From positions 1 through 25,896 of the forward strand of contig JAGAXP010000271.1 in assembly GCA_017940955.1 (NCBI GenBank): DNA of 25,896 nucleotides, read 5' to 3'. Position numbers and translations under genes: made by a program. The stretch's first letter is position 1, and the number at the start of each line of letters is the position of its first letter. The notes under the pieces were generated by a model. It worked only from the letters and a program-made list of their open reading frames with translations. It made no database searches and had not been told where the DNA came from. The DNA is from Oribacterium sp. Its GTDB lineage: Bacteria; Bacillota_A; Clostridia; Lachnospirales; Lachnospiraceae. Shown here one piece after another: positions 6,702 through 13,643 of this stretch.

Positions 6702-6719
6702 GTGTTAATTTTTTAACAC
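6702..6719. promoter_or_regulatory. Rex-type redox operator upstream of fucO
   Basis: GTGTTAATTTTTTAACAC is a perfect dyad with 7-bp arms and a 4-base centre. It contains the exact core TGTTAA-N4-TTAACA of the clostridial Rex consensus (TTGTTAANNNNTTAACAA). Rex is a repressor that leaves DNA when NADH/NAD+ is high, and it commonly controls alcohol dehydrogenases. The site lies 34 bases before the fucO start codon, a position suited to blocking transcription. The match is seen; binding is inferred, as no rex gene is in the window. Confidence 0.65.
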
Positions 6720-6752
6720 ATAGATATTCACAATTAAAGGAGATTGCGTATT

Positions 6753-7904
6753 ATGGCAAACAGAATTTCACTTAATCAGACATCTTATCATGGAGCAGGA
6801 GCCATCAAGGAGATAGTTAATGAGATAAACAACCACGGTTTCAAGAAGGCTTTTGTTGCATCAGATCCTGACCTCATCAAGTTCGGAGTTACAGGAAAGG
6901 TTACAACACTTCTTGATGAAGCAAAGATTCCATATGAGATCTATTCAGATATCAAGCCAAATCCTACCATCGAGAATGTAAAGAATGGTGTTGAGGCATT
7001 CAAAAAGTCAGGTGCAGACTGCATCGTTGCAATAGGCGGCGGATCTTCCATGGATACTTCAAAGGCAATCGGAATCATCATTACAAACCCTGAGTTTGCA
7101 GATGTTCGTTCTCTTGAGGGTGTTGCACCTACAAAGAATCCCTGCGTTCCTATCATCGCTGTTCCGACAACTGCAGGTACAGCTGCAGAGGTTACAATCA
7201 ACTACGTTATCACTGATGTTGAAAAGGAGCGTAAGTTTGTATGTGTAGATACTCACGACATGCCAATCGTTGCTGTTGTAGATCCTGAGATGATGTCTTC
7301 AATGCCAAAGGGCCTTACAGCATCAACCGGTATGGATGCTCTTACTCATGCCATCGAAGGTTACACCACAAGAGCAGCTTGGGAAATGACAGATATGTTC
7401 CATCTTGAAGCTATCCGTCTTATTTCTTCAAATCTTCGTGATGCAGTTGATAACAAGAAAGAAGGCAGAGAGGGAATGGCTCTCGGACAGTACATCGCAG
7501 GTATGGGCTTCTCCAATGTTGGTCTCGGTATCGATCATGCTATGGCTCATACACTTTCAGCTCACTATGACACTCCTCATGGAGTAGCATGTGCAATGTT
7601 CCTTCCTATCTCCATGGAATTCAACCGTGAGTACACAGGTGAGAGACTCAGAGAGGTTGCAAGAGCTATGGGTGTTAAGGGTGTAGATGACATGACTCAG
7701 GATCAGTATCGTGATGCAGCTATTGAAGCTGTAAAGAAGCTTTCAGAGGATGTAGGCATTCCTAAGACTCTTGACAAGATAAAGGAAGAGGACCTCGATA
7801 CGCTTGCTACAGATGCACTTAACGATGCATGCTATCCGGGCAACCCACGTGAAGCAACAAAGGAACAGGTAATCGAGATGTTCCGTATGCTCATGGTAAA
7901 GTAA
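6753..7904 (+). CDS. fucO: Iron-dependent lactaldehyde reductase / 1,2-propanediol oxidoreductase
   Basis: A 383-residue group III iron-containing alcohol dehydrogenase, collinear with Escherichia coli FucO over its whole length. It shares blocks such as NPEFADVRSLEG, PTTAGTAAEVTINYVITD, MALGQYIAGMGFSNVGLG and GNPREAT. The NAD-binding loop is IGGGSSMDTSKA (about 94-105). The iron ligands are Asp195, His199, His262 and His276, one position off the E. coli numbering. It should reduce L-lactaldehyde to 1,2-propanediol with NADH, the redox-balancing step of anaerobic deoxyhexose breakdown. No fucose or rhamnose genes are adjacent, so another aldehyde is possible. The ATG at 6753 follows AAAGGAG (6736-6742); an in-frame TTG at 6744 is rejected. 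A Rex-type operator lies just upstream and a strong terminator follows. The GGT/CGT/GTT-rich codon use suggests high expression. Confidence 0.93.
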   Translation: MANRISLNQTSYHGAGAIKEIVNEINNHGFKKAFVASDPDLIKFGVTGKVTTLLDEAKIPYEIYSDIKPNPTIENVKNGVEAFKKSGADCIVAIGGGSSMDTSKAIGIIITNPEFADVRSLEGVAPTKNPCVPIIAVPTTAGTAAEVTINYVITDVEKERKFVCVDTHDMPIVAVVDPEMMSSMPKGLTASTGMDALTHAIEGYTTRAAWEMTDMFHLEAIRLISSNLRDAVDNKKEGREGMALGQYIAGMGFSNVGLGIDHAMAHTLSAHYDTPHGVACAMFLPISMEFNREYTGERLREVARAMGVKGVDDMTQDQYRDAAIEAVKKLSEDVGIPKTLDKIKEEDLDTLATDALNDACYPGNPREATKEQVIEMFRMLMVK

Positions 7905-7939
7905 TAATCAAACATAGTTAATAATTCCTTCAAACCAAA

Positions 7940-7990
7940 ATCACCGTAGACTGTTCCCGACCGCGGGAACAGCCTACGGTGATCTTTTTA
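7940..7990 (+). terminator. Strong Rho-independent terminator of fucO
   Basis: The 19-nt arms ATCACCGTAGACTGTTCCC (7940-7958) and GGGAACAGCCTACGGTGAT (7965-7983) pair with one mismatch around GACCGC and run into CTTTTTAT. Confidence 0.92.
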
Positions 7991-8025
7991 TATAGGTTAT
8001 GTACAACACCACCGGGAATTTTTTC

Positions 8026-8060
8026 AATATCTTATAAATCCTAAGGATTTTGTCGATATT
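8026..8060. promoter_or_regulatory. Nested symmetric dyad before the M15 peptidase gene
   Basis: AAATCCTAAGGATTT (8036-8050) is a palindrome about a single central base. Outside it, AATATC (8026-8031) and GATATT (8055-8060) are complementary at equal 4-base distances, so both dyads share one centre at 8043. The bases between the two shells do not pair, which favours a protein-binding site over a plain hairpin. It lies about 80 bases before the next start codon. Confidence 0.4.
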
Positions 8061-8137
8061 CGTAGTGCGGTTTTATGGGAAAGAACGACTCCGGGTCGCC
8101 GGATTTCCGGAACAAACTTTAAGCAAAAGGGAAGCCT

Positions 8138-8911
8138 ATGTTTATTTACTCTAATTACTCAAAGCGAATATTGTTTTTCCTACTTGCAGGTTTGATTTCT
8201 GTAGCTGCGGCATCTGTTTCCTTAGGTGCCACAACCAAAACGAAAGAGAAAAAATATTCAAAAGAAAGACAGGGATTTTCAATTCACAAAATCTCCGATG
8301 ATCTTTTTGACCGGATGAAGAACGGTAATACCTATAAAGAGGACTGCATCGTTCCCCGGGAAGACCTTCGATATCTTTTGGTTCTTCACAAAGATCTGGA
8401 TGGAAATATCCACCAGGGTGAAATGGTTGTTCATAAGCTTATTGCGGATGATGTTCTGGAGATTTTCGAAAAGCTTTATGATGCTGACTATCCCATAGAA
8501 CGTATAGTGCTGCCGGATAATTATATGGCAGATGATGAGATCATGATGAGGGATAACAACTCCTCAGGCTTTAATTTCAGGTTTATATCACACACCGGCA
8601 AAATCTCAAAGCATGGGCTTGGAATGGCTGTTGATATCAACACCCTGTACAACCCTTACCATAAGATCGTGAAAAACGAGGACGGCACCGAACAGGAAGT
8701 GATAGAGCCGGCTACAGGAAAACCTTACCTGGACAGATCAAAGGACTTTGATTACAAGATAGAAAAAGGTGATCTCTGTTACAGGCTCTTTACGGAAAAG
8801 GGCTTTGAGTGGGGCGGAGACTGGACAGACCGGAAGGATTACCAGCATTTCGAACTGCCCACGAAGATCACGGAAAAGTATTCCGAAAAATATTCCGAAA
8901 AAACAAAATAA
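8138..8911 (+). CDS. Secreted M15-family (VanY-like) peptidoglycan peptidase
   Basis: A 257-residue exported protein with a signal sequence (hydrophobic residues 10-30, possible cleavage after SLGA). The C-terminal half carries the zinc site of M15 peptidases: SKHGLGMAVDIN with His159 and Asp166 (H-x6-D), and DYQHFEL with His237. The phrase GFEWGGDWTDRKDYQHFE is typical of the M15_4/M15C branch of D,D- or L,D-endopeptidases, also found in phage endolysins. It should cleave stem or cross-bridge peptides of the cell wall outside the membrane. The region about 45-130 is a family-specific lead-in with LVLHKDLDGNIHQGEMVVHK. No antibiotic-resistance genes are nearby, so a housekeeping wall role is more likely. 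It leads a probable operon with the next two genes (gaps of 44 and 36 bases). Confidence 0.88.
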   Translation: MFIYSNYSKRILFFLLAGLISVAAASVSLGATTKTKEKKYSKERQGFSIHKISDDLFDRMKNGNTYKEDCIVPREDLRYLLVLHKDLDGNIHQGEMVVHKLIADDVLEIFEKLYDADYPIERIVLPDNYMADDEIMMRDNNSSGFNFRFISHTGKISKHGLGMAVDINTLYNPYHKIVKNEDGTEQEVIEPATGKPYLDRSKDFDYKIEKGDLCYRLFTEKGFEWGGDWTDRKDYQHFELPTKITEKYSEKYSEKTK

Positions 8912-8955
8912 AAAAGCAGAACATATCTAAAAAAGAATTTAAAAGGAGGATATCA

Positions 8956-9462
8956 ATGGTTAAATTAAACACCGGAAGAATTGATCAGATGCTGCACGAC
9001 GAAACAGGGAAAAAGGAGGAGCTGTCAACAATTCTCCGAAGCATCTACACAAGATACATGCATCTCTATGAGGACTACTTTTCAGATATAGAAGCACTGA
9101 ACGACGAAAAAATCGCTGAGTTCAGAAAATACAATGAAGAAACCCAGAGTCTTATCAAATATTATTACCTGGACATCCCACTTGATGTCTGCGAGAACAT
9201 CGTAGAATTCGAGAAGGAGTACGGCGAAAATCTTCTTGGTTCAGGCTGGCATAAATATGTTTTTGATGCCTATAAGGAGTTTTCGGAATATCACAATTCC
9301 AAGAATAAAGATGAAATCATGAAGGCATTTAAGGAGCATGCTATCGAGAACTTCTATGATTCAATGGACAGTATTTTCAGAGAGAGCTTCGGAACCGAAA
9401 GCAAGAACACGGAAAGTGCATTAAGTCTCATCAAAGGATTGTTTTTTGATGATGAAAAATAA
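8956..9462 (+). CDS. Hypothetical helical protein, 168 residues
   Basis: A cytoplasmic protein with no signal or membrane segment. It is charged and predicted helical, rich in Glu, Lys and aromatic residues, with segments such as ILRSIYTRYMHLYEDYFSDI and EFEKEYGENLLGSGWHKYVF. ATG 8956 is chosen because AAAGGAGG at 8942-8949 sits at ideal spacing. The frame is open farther upstream to 8809, but that part lies over the end of the peptidase gene. It lies between the M15 peptidase and acetolactate decarboxylase genes with short gaps and is probably co-transcribed. I do not recognise a family or any catalytic motif. Confidence 0.75.
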   Translation: MVKLNTGRIDQMLHDETGKKEELSTILRSIYTRYMHLYEDYFSDIEALNDEKIAEFRKYNEETQSLIKYYYLDIPLDVCENIVEFEKEYGENLLGSGWHKYVFDAYKEFSEYHNSKNKDEIMKAFKEHAIENFYDSMDSIFRESFGTESKNTESALSLIKGLFFDDEK

Positions 9463-9498
9463 AAAAAGCAACATTAATAGATGAGGAGACAGAAGAAG

Positions 9499-10212
9499 AT
9501 GGATAACAAAATGTATCAGGTTTCAACGCTGCAGGCACTTGCTCTGGGATACAGCCGGGCCGTAATAACTGTTGAGGATCTTCTGAAGGAAGGGGACACA
9601 GGACTCGGAACCTTTGAAGATGTTAATGGGGAAATGATCCTCATGGACGGATGCTGTTACCGGGCCGATAAGGCCGGAAATGTATCGGTAGTTCCTCCCG
9701 AAACAGGCGTTCCCTTTGCGGCTGCCGCAAAGTTTTACGGTGCGCAGCAGTTTCCACTGAAAAACATGCCGGATTTCAACTCCATAAAAACAGAATTGAA
9801 TCTGAAGATAGAAGAGAAATTCGGTCTTAACAGCATGCATATAGTGAAGATAGATGGAGAGTTTGAAAAGGTGGATGCAAGATCCGAAGCCCCCTACAGA
9901 TCACATCATGTCACCCTGAAAGAAGTTCTCAGCATGAATCAGGAAGCGTTCATTTTTGAAAATATCCGCGGATCCCTTGTGGGTGTATATTTTCCGGATT
10001 ATATGGACGGGATCAATATGCCGGGATGGCATCTTCATTTCCTTTCCGAGGACAGATCAAAAGGCGGACACGTCTTTGATGTCAGCATAAAAGAGGGACT
10101 TGCTAAAATAGACAAGATCACCAATATCTATATAAATCTTCCTAAAGACCCGGCTTTTGACACCTATACTCTCAAGCAGGATCTTCAGAAAGAGATCAAA
10201 TCCATAGAGTGA
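9499..10212 (+). CDS. budA: Alpha-acetolactate decarboxylase
   Basis: A 237-residue enzyme converting (S)-2-acetolactate to (R)-acetoin and CO2 (also called alsD or aldB). The N-terminal STLQALALGYSRAVITVEDL then GDTGLGTFEDVNGEMI.MDG is the family signature (S.L.AL..G.Y.G..t...LL..GD.GLGTF..L.GE.I.LDG). PFAAAAKF follows, like the usual PFA..t.F. The zinc ligands are in GWHLHFLSEDRSKGGHV: His178, His180 and His191. Length is normal. ATG 9499 is preferred over ATG 9481 because GAGGAG at 9484-9489 then acts as ribosome site. No acetolactate synthase gene is adjacent, so the enzyme would drain acetolactate made by the valine/leucine pathway or another synthase. It converges on brnQ. Confidence 0.93.
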   Translation: MDNKMYQVSTLQALALGYSRAVITVEDLLKEGDTGLGTFEDVNGEMILMDGCCYRADKAGNVSVVPPETGVPFAAAAKFYGAQQFPLKNMPDFNSIKTELNLKIEEKFGLNSMHIVKIDGEFEKVDARSEAPYRSHHVTLKEVLSMNQEAFIFENIRGSLVGVYFPDYMDGINMPGWHLHFLSEDRSKGGHVFDVSIKEGLAKIDKITNIYINLPKDPAFDTYTLKQDLQKEIKSIE

Positions 10213-10234
10213 TATACAAAATCCTTTCAAAAAA

Positions 10235-10290
10235 GAACCGTCCCTGATGGATGCGGTGCTGCGATGGATGCGGTGGTTGCTATGGATGCG
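10235..10290. repeat. REP half copy running into a GATGGATGCGGT tandem repeat
   Basis: GAACCGTCCCTGATGG at 10235-10250 is the right arm of the 15349-15390 palindrome with one change. Its last bases begin a short tandem array of GATGGATGCGGT-type units of about 17-18 bases (10246-10262, 10263-10280) and a partial third (10281-10290). It lies just after the budA stop codon. Confidence 0.65.
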
Positions 10291-10292
10291 AT

Positions 10293-10369
10293 AAATTCGA
10301 GTAACAGTTCAGCCGGTGGTCCACCAACCCCGTCCCCCTGGACCATCGGCTGAACTGTTACAAATTCGA
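10293..10369. mobile_element. 61-bp palindromic insertion with 8-bp direct repeats
   Basis: The 23-nt arms at 10301-10323 and 10339-10361 are complementary throughout (one G-T pair). They begin GTAACAGTTCAGCCG and end CGGCTGAACTGTTAC, with a 15-nt centre. Immediately outside them AAATTCGA occurs as a direct repeat at 10293-10300 and 10362-10369. A palindrome bordered by a direct repeat is what insertion of a tiny non-autonomous element with target duplication leaves. Half copies of the arm (GTAACAGTT) are found at 11964-11974 and 20757-20768. No transposase gene is in the window. Confidence 0.55.
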
Positions 10370-10403
10370 AAAAAGCCTCGGGATTCAAAAGCTCCCAAGG
10401 CTT
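10369..10403 (-). terminator. Rho-independent terminator of brnQ
   Basis: Read on the minus strand, AAGCCTTGGGA pairs with TCCCGAGGCTT (one G-U pair) around a 9-nt loop and is followed by a run of Ts (the A run at 10369-10374 on the plus strand). It starts 14 bases after the brnQ stop codon. Confidence 0.88.
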
Positions 10404-10417
10404 GACCTGTTTTTGAA

Positions 10418-11764
10418 CTATTTCTTTCTGCACCTATCGATGATAAACCCGATCAAGACTCCTGCCAGTGTAGGCATTACCCAGCCGAATCCCTGAGAGA
10501 AAAACGGAAGGTTGGCATCAAGAAAATCTATCAGACCCTGTGCACCTATGGCCTCTGTCCATTCAGAGGGAAGTGCCTTCAGGAAATCAAAAACGGAACT
10601 GATCACAGCCATGGTCATGACTGAAGTTATGATTGTTTTTTTGTTGTTAAAAGCTTTTCCGAAAACCGACAAAAGTGTAAGTGTTATGGCGATAGGATAA
10701 AGCATCATAAGGACCGGTATGGAGATCTTGATGATGGATGACAATCCTGCGTTTGAAATGATGTAGGTTACAGTACAGAAAAGGATCGCCCATTTTTTGT
10801 AGGTGAGCTTTCCCGGAAGGATTTCCTCAAAGGTTGCGGCACAGCTTGTCATGAGACCTACCGCTGTTTTAAGGCAGGCAAAAAAGACGATAACCGCAAG
10901 AAGAATGGATCCAAAGCCCGGGAAATAATGCGCTGATATATCCGAAAGAACTTCTCCTCCGTTTGCACTTATCTCTGCGTAAGCACGGCTTTCCGCTCCC
11001 GCGAGAGCTACCAGCAGATATATTATCCCCATAAAACCGCAGCTGAAGATTCCCGCTTTCACGGTATTTCTTGCTATGTCCACAGGCTCCGTAACACCCC
11101 GGGAACGTATGACATCAACAACTATTATTCCGAAAGCCAGTCCGGCAAGGATATCCATGGTATTGTAACCGTCCAGAATACCCTGAAGAAAAGGTGTTCC
11201 AACGTATATGCCTTCCGGATTGAAAGCACTTATATTGCCCTCAGGTCTCAAAAGAGACATTATGAGAAGTATGCTGAGAACCGCTATAAATATCGGATTC
11301 AGAAATTTCCCTATCCAGGTGAGAATGTTTCCGGGTCTCAGGGAAAACCACAGCATCAGTATAAAAACGATAGTTGTAAATATAAACAATGCAATACTTT
11401 GGTTCATGCCTTCCGGCAGCAGCGGCTTAATGCCTATCTCGAAAGGAACGGTAAGACATCTTGGTGCCGCAAAAAACGGGCCTATGGCAAGATACAGAAC
11501 AACCGTAAATATATAACCAAAACGTTTTCCCACTCTCCGGCTAAGCTTCAGAAGCCCGTTACTCTCTGTAAGAGCAAGAGATATGACCGCCATAAGAGGA
11601 AGACCCACCGCAGTCACCAGAAATCCTCCGAGGGCCGCAAATATATTTCTCCCGGCCATTTGCCCCATGAAGGCCGGAAAGATCAGATTCCCGGCACCAA
11701 AAAATAATCCAAACAACATACTTGTAAGAGTTACGAGTTCTCCTACAGTCAGATTCTGTTTCAT
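10418..11764 (-). CDS. brnQ: Branched-chain amino acid transporter, LIVCS family
   Basis: A 448-residue inner-membrane carrier with about 12 hydrophobic segments. The N-terminus KQNLTVGELVTLTSMLFGLF then FGAGNLIFPAFMG is the hallmark of BrnQ/LivII carriers, as is the repeat of related motifs such as IAGLAFGIIVVDVIRSRG in the middle. It imports leucine, isoleucine and valine with Na+ (or H+). The ATG at 11764 is preferred; an in-frame GTG lies 12 bases earlier within a GTGGGGGT stretch that is the only ribosome-site candidate. The start faces cyuA across 322 bases, and the end converges on budA with a clear terminator. There is no T-box motif in the leader. The pairing with acetolactate decarboxylase fits a shared role in branched-chain amino acid balance. 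Confidence 0.93.
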   Translation of the reverse strand: MKQNLTVGELVTLTSMLFGLFFGAGNLIFPAFMGQMAGRNIFAALGGFLVTAVGLPLMAVISLALTESNGLLKLSRRVGKRFGYIFTVVLYLAIGPFFAAPRCLTVPFEIGIKPLLPEGMNQSIALFIFTTIVFILMLWFSLRPGNILTWIGKFLNPIFIAVLSILLIMSLLRPEGNISAFNPEGIYVGTPFLQGILDGYNTMDILAGLAFGIIVVDVIRSRGVTEPVDIARNTVKAGIFSCGFMGIIYLLVALAGAESRAYAEISANGGEVLSDISAHYFPGFGSILLAVIVFFACLKTAVGLMTSCAATFEEILPGKLTYKKWAILFCTVTYIISNAGLSSIIKISIPVLMMLYPIAITLTLLSVFGKAFNNKKTIITSVMTMAVISSVFDFLKALPSEWTEAIGAQGLIDFLDANLPFFSQGFGWVMPTLAGVLIGFIIDRCRKK

Positions 11765-12010
11765 AAATACCCCCACTATTTAAATTATCCTCACATTTGA
11801 TAGATCAATTCCCGGATAACTAATATAAACTCTTGTCAGATACAAATCTTTAAATAAATCCATAAGAGCCGGTTTAATACTGTTTTTAGTAATAAAAACT
11901 CTCTCTGTCAGCCCGACAGACATGATTCAGTTTATCAAATGTACTGTATGAGTGTCAAAAAGTGTAACAGTTCAAAAAACAGAACCGAAAAAAACCTCTT
12001 CTTTATCCCT
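11765..12010. other. Divergent control region between brnQ and cyuA
   Basis: No gene is seen. Several short dyads are present: TTGAT-AG-ATCAA (11797-11808), GTTTTT-N6-AAAAAC (11882-11899), and TCTGTC-N5-GACAGA (11904-11920). A half copy of the GTAACAGTTCA repeat lies at 11964-11974. Any of the first three could be an operator of the divergent genes; none matches a motif I can name. Confidence 0.4.
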
Positions 12011-12038
12011 TTGATATCATAATTTTCAGTTATATAAT
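12011..12038 (+). promoter_or_regulatory. Sigma-A promoter of cyuA
   Basis: TTGATA at 12011-12016 and TATAAT at 12033-12038 are separated by 16 bases. The start site would be near 12045, leaving a leader of about 40 bases with AGGAGGT at 12076-12082 before the cyuA ATG. Confidence 0.7.
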
Positions 12039-12086
12039 CTATAGCAAACACTGAGTTGTCATATAGCATAACATCAGGAGGTAATT

Positions 12087-13400
12087 ATGGAAGAGGTATC
12101 ACTCAGTAAGGAACTGATGGACAATTATACCGATATTCTCCGGAATGAACTGATTCCTGCCATGGGATGTACAGAGCCTATCGCCATTGCCTATGCAGCT
12201 GCCCTGGCAAGAAAGGTTCTGGAGGATGAACCGGTACATATCACCATCAATTGTTCCGGCAATATGATCAAGAATGTAAAGGGTGTTAAAGTTCCCAATT
12301 CCAGCGGACAGAGAGGCATCGAGGTTGCCGCTACACTTGGAGTTGTGGGCGGTAATCCCGATAAAAAGCTGGAGGTTATAGCAGCGGTTACAGATGAGGA
12401 CCGTGAGAAAACAAGAGAGCTGGTTTCTGAGAATTTCTGTGATTGTAACTATGTCGAGAATGTTCCCAATCTGTATATTCAGGCTGTCATCAGAAGCAAA
12501 GAACACGAAGCAGAGGTTGTGATAGCAGAGCATCACACAGACATTAAACTTATCAAAAAGGATGGTAAGGTGCTGGTTGAGCATGGCACAAAGAATGAGT
12601 ATTCGGAATCTATTCATTCCGGAGACAGAAGCCTCATGAGTTTCAGGGGACTTCTTGATTATGCAAACCAGGTGGACCTTTCAGAGGTTGAGGATATACT
12701 GAACCGTCAGATAAAGATGAATTCCGCTATTGCACAGGAGGGTCTGGATAACCCCTGGGGTGCCAGCGTAGGAAAGACCATCCTTGAGAGCTTCGGGAAT
12801 AATGTCAAGTCCCGTGCCTGTGCATGCGCTGCTGCCGGATCCGACGCCAGGATGTCGGGATGCCCTATGCCGGTAGTTATCAACTCAGGCTCTGGTAATC
12901 AGGGAATCACGGTGACCATGCCGGTTGTGGTATACGCAAAGGAGTTTCTGATTTCAGATGAAAAACGTATGCGTGCACTCATTGTCTCAAATCTTGTGTC
13001 TATCTATATAAAGCATTATATCGGAGCCCTCTCTGCATTCTGCGGAGCGGTAAGTGCTTCCTGCGGAGCCGGAGCAGCCATTACCTACATGAGCGGCGGA
13101 GATTATGCGCACATTGCAAAGACCATCACCAATACCATTGCCAATGTAGGCGGAATCGTATGTGACGGTGCAAAGCCAAGCTGTGCAGCCAAGATTGCTG
13201 CCTCGGTTCATGCAGCTATACTTGCCCACTACATGAGTATGAATGATAAGTCATTCCAGCCCGGCGAAGGTATCGTTGAAGCAGATGTGGAACAGACCAT
13301 CCAGAACATGGGCTACATCGGAAAGATAGGTATGATGCCTACAGATAAGGAGATTCTCAATGTCATGACCGACAGAGTGGATGTTGGTGCCTGTCTGTAA
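12087..13400 (+). CDS. cyuA: L-cysteine desulfidase (UPF0597/CyuA family)
   Basis: A 437-residue cytoplasmic enzyme of the serine-dehydratase-alpha superfamily, formerly UPF0597 or YhaM. It breaks L-cysteine into pyruvate, ammonia and sulfide using an oxygen-labile [4Fe-4S] cluster held by three cysteines, not PLP. Visible signatures are IPAMGCTEPIAIAYAAA (Cys28), SGSGNQGITVTMPVV, ASCGAGAAITYMSGG (Cys326; Cys319 nearby) and VCDGAKPSCAAKIA (Cys366; Cys359 nearby). Cys28, Cys326 and Cys366 best fit the three ligands described in archaeal desulfidase. Length is normal. It has a clean promoter and AGGAGGT site. The Fe-S assembly genes follow in the same direction 243 bases later, so product (sulfide) and cofactor (Fe-S) both connect to its neighbours. 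Some relatives may act on other amino acids. Confidence 0.9.
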   Translation: MEEVSLSKELMDNYTDILRNELIPAMGCTEPIAIAYAAALARKVLEDEPVHITINCSGNMIKNVKGVKVPNSSGQRGIEVAATLGVVGGNPDKKLEVIAAVTDEDREKTRELVSENFCDCNYVENVPNLYIQAVIRSKEHEAEVVIAEHHTDIKLIKKDGKVLVEHGTKNEYSESIHSGDRSLMSFRGLLDYANQVDLSEVEDILNRQIKMNSAIAQEGLDNPWGASVGKTILESFGNNVKSRACACAAAGSDARMSGCPMPVVINSGSGNQGITVTMPVVVYAKEFLISDEKRMRALIVSNLVSIYIKHYIGALSAFCGAVSASCGAGAAITYMSGGDYAHIAKTITNTIANVGGIVCDGAKPSCAAKIAASVHAAILAHYMSMNDKSFQPGEGIVEADVEQTIQNMGYIGKIGMMPTDKEILNVMTDRVDVGACL

Positions 13401-13643
13401 TTAAACCTGTGGCATTGTTTGTGCAAATTGTATAACTGTCACCATCCCCGATGGTATTTCTTAGATAAATACATTATTTCACTGGAAAACCACATCCCGT
13501 TGTGATACTATAGTGAAACACTAGGAAATAAAAACTGATGCCGGTATTATAAACCCGGCAGTCAGAGTCTATTATGGTTAACTCAGTCCCTCTCATAAGC
13601 ATTATCCCAATGGACTGAAGACACCAAACTTGGAGGTTATAGT
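13401..13643. promoter_or_regulatory. Spacer between cyuA and sufC with several dyads
   Basis: No gene is seen. ACCATC-CCC-GATGGT (13441-13455) is a small hairpin similar to the end of the GGGGACGG repeat. TACTAT at 13506-13511 is a possible -10 box without a good -35. GCCGG-N10-CCGGC (13540-13559) and TCAGTCC-N22-GGACTGA (13583-13589, 13612-13618) are inverted repeats in the presumed leader. GGAGG of the sufC ribosome site is at 13632-13636. Whether sufC has its own promoter or reads through from cyuA is open. Confidence 0.35.

Noticed and set aside
8809..8955. Upstream extension of the 168-residue protein over the peptidase gene end
   Set aside because: The ATG at 8956 has an ideal AAAGGAGG site, while the extension overlaps the conserved QHFE region of the peptidase in another frame.
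10246..10290. CRISPR-like array
   Set aside because: The two and a half units are contiguous tandem copies of about 17-18 bases without spacers.
11765..12010. T-box leader for brnQ
   Set aside because: No AGGGTGGNACCGCG-like antiterminator motif is present on the minus strand.
12099..12617. Long minus-strand reading frame within cyuA
   Set aside because: It lies wholly under a strongly supported gene on the other strand, has no ribosome site and reads as low-quality protein.
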